Positions 63,200 through 64,000 of a stretch of 64,000 bases of DNA are shown in pieces. The DNA lies in the NCBI GenBank assembly GCA_902728285.1, contig CACVBU010000250.1, forward strand, positions 790,085 to 854,084, written 5' to 3'. Made by a program: the position numbers and the translations under genes. How positions within the stretch are numbered: the stretch's first letter is position 1; every line of letters starts with the position of its first letter. Source of the DNA: Clytia hemisphaerica. Taxonomy: Eukaryota; Cnidaria; Hydrozoa; Leptothecata; Clytiidae. Below the pieces are notes generated by a model, which ran no database searches, had not been told where the DNA came from, and saw only the letters and a list, made by a program, of their open reading frames with translations.

Positions 63200-64000
63200 G
63201 TGGACGGGAAACATTTATCTTTTTAGGGTCAGCCTGGGTCAGCCTATGGTTCGTTCAAAAAAGAAACAAACCTTTCCTCACAAAAAAATAATCCTTTCAA
63301 AATCATAAACTATGAATGGAAATTTAGAGGTTTCAGGCAAGAGGGTGTTATAAGCGTAGAGTTATCCACTTAGTTTCAAAAAGAAAAATGCTTACATCCG
63401 GGTGTCTGAATCTGTCCTACCTGATTATGAATCATCGATTCATTTCTTTCTTCCAAACAATCTTTAATAATTTCCACCACCAAAAGAAAATGTTTTGTTT
63501 CGTTAAACAAAATTGCTAAAAGAAAACCTGAAAACTAAGACCAACAACACGAGGAATAATTACAACTGTTACTACAACTGTTGTTAGTCATCCAGTTTTA
63601 CCACTCGACTGGACAGCATAAATTAAATAACTTTGTTATGAAAAAAAAAAACACAACAACATTTTCTTTCAAGTTCATAACTATTGAAAAAACAGAAAAA
63701 TTCGATTTTGCAATGATTCGCAATGGAATGTCTTCTTTTTGTGACTTGGCGCCCAAATGTTGTTTTGATATTTTTCGGCTTCGTAGATCAGCCTGGTTTG
63801 GACTCGATCTTTCATAAAATGGATTATAAAAAAGTAAGGCCAAACTTAACCGACCCAGTCCAATCTTGGACGATCTAAGTCATTCTTGGTTGTTCTTGGG
63901 CGAGTTGGACGAAGAACAAAAAGGCCGAACCTAGCCGAACATGAATGTTATCTAAATCGCGTGGCAAGACACATTTGTGGCTTTTTATTATATTCCTTGA
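63200..64000. other. Right edge of the window, no gene seen
   Basis: No domain-bearing frame. GCCGAACCTAGCCGAAC and GGTCAGCCTGGGTCAGCC are short local duplications. Confidence 0.4.

Overview
The window is AT-rich eukaryotic DNA: genes are split by GT-AG introns, the longest stretches are retroelements, and small inverted-repeat elements sit every few kilobases. The mix (CR1/L2-like LINEs whose ORF1 has a PHD finger, Penelope-like GIY-YIG elements, a DIRS-type retroelement, PIF/Harbinger remains, a KMT5A-like SET domain and a kinase family I associate with early animals) best fits a cnidarian or another early-branching metazoan. The species cannot be named from sequence alone. Almost everything recognisable is a mobile element or a piece of one, and most copies are broken.

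Layout. 0-1 kb: broken Ulp1-like protease. 1.5-2.1 kb: two minisatellites, one strikingly GC-rich. 3-5.5 kb: Penelope-like endonuclease with a hammerhead-like RNA behind it, a TA-flanked MITE and a LINE 3' end. 6.4-8.9 kb: broken Harbinger element (Myb-like gene and transposase, convergent). 9.2-9.7 kb: LINE endonuclease remnant. 13.3-22.0 kb: the centre of interest, described below. 22.5-31.6 kb: an ORF1-only LINE derivative, then one long broken LINE split by three insertions. 32.3-33.9 kb: another LINE. 33.9-37.6 kb: foldback-like element carrying a second Penelope-like endonuclease and hammerhead-like core. 37.7-42 kb: LINE endonuclease and RT pieces, a RING exon, MITEs. 43.7-47.4 kb: split gag-like gene. 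47.4-51.5 kb: DIRS-like element with more than 2 kb of dual coding. 53-60 kb: minus-strand multi-exon gene(s) and a kinase pseudogene. 60.6-63.2 kb: possible CACTA-like exons and a KMT5A-like SET fragment.

The most interesting region is 13.37-22.03 kb. A six-exon gene for a 932-residue protein with a superfamily 3 helicase core reads toward a single-exon gene for a 546-residue protein that combines a C2H2 finger, a tyrosine-recombinase-like core and a C-terminal Myb/SANT domain. Both reading frames are intact, unlike nearly every other element here. Two arrays of 120-bp units accompany them, one in helicase intron 1 (10 units) and one between the gene ends (14 units). The arrays differ in sequence and orientation but share one grammar: six GATAA-type motifs spaced about one helical turn apart (9-10-10-11-9/10 bp), followed by two TGTCCG motifs. 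I infer a replicative or recombining mobile element, or a domesticated one, whose proteins act on these arrays. I know of no named element class with this combination, but I could not search databases.
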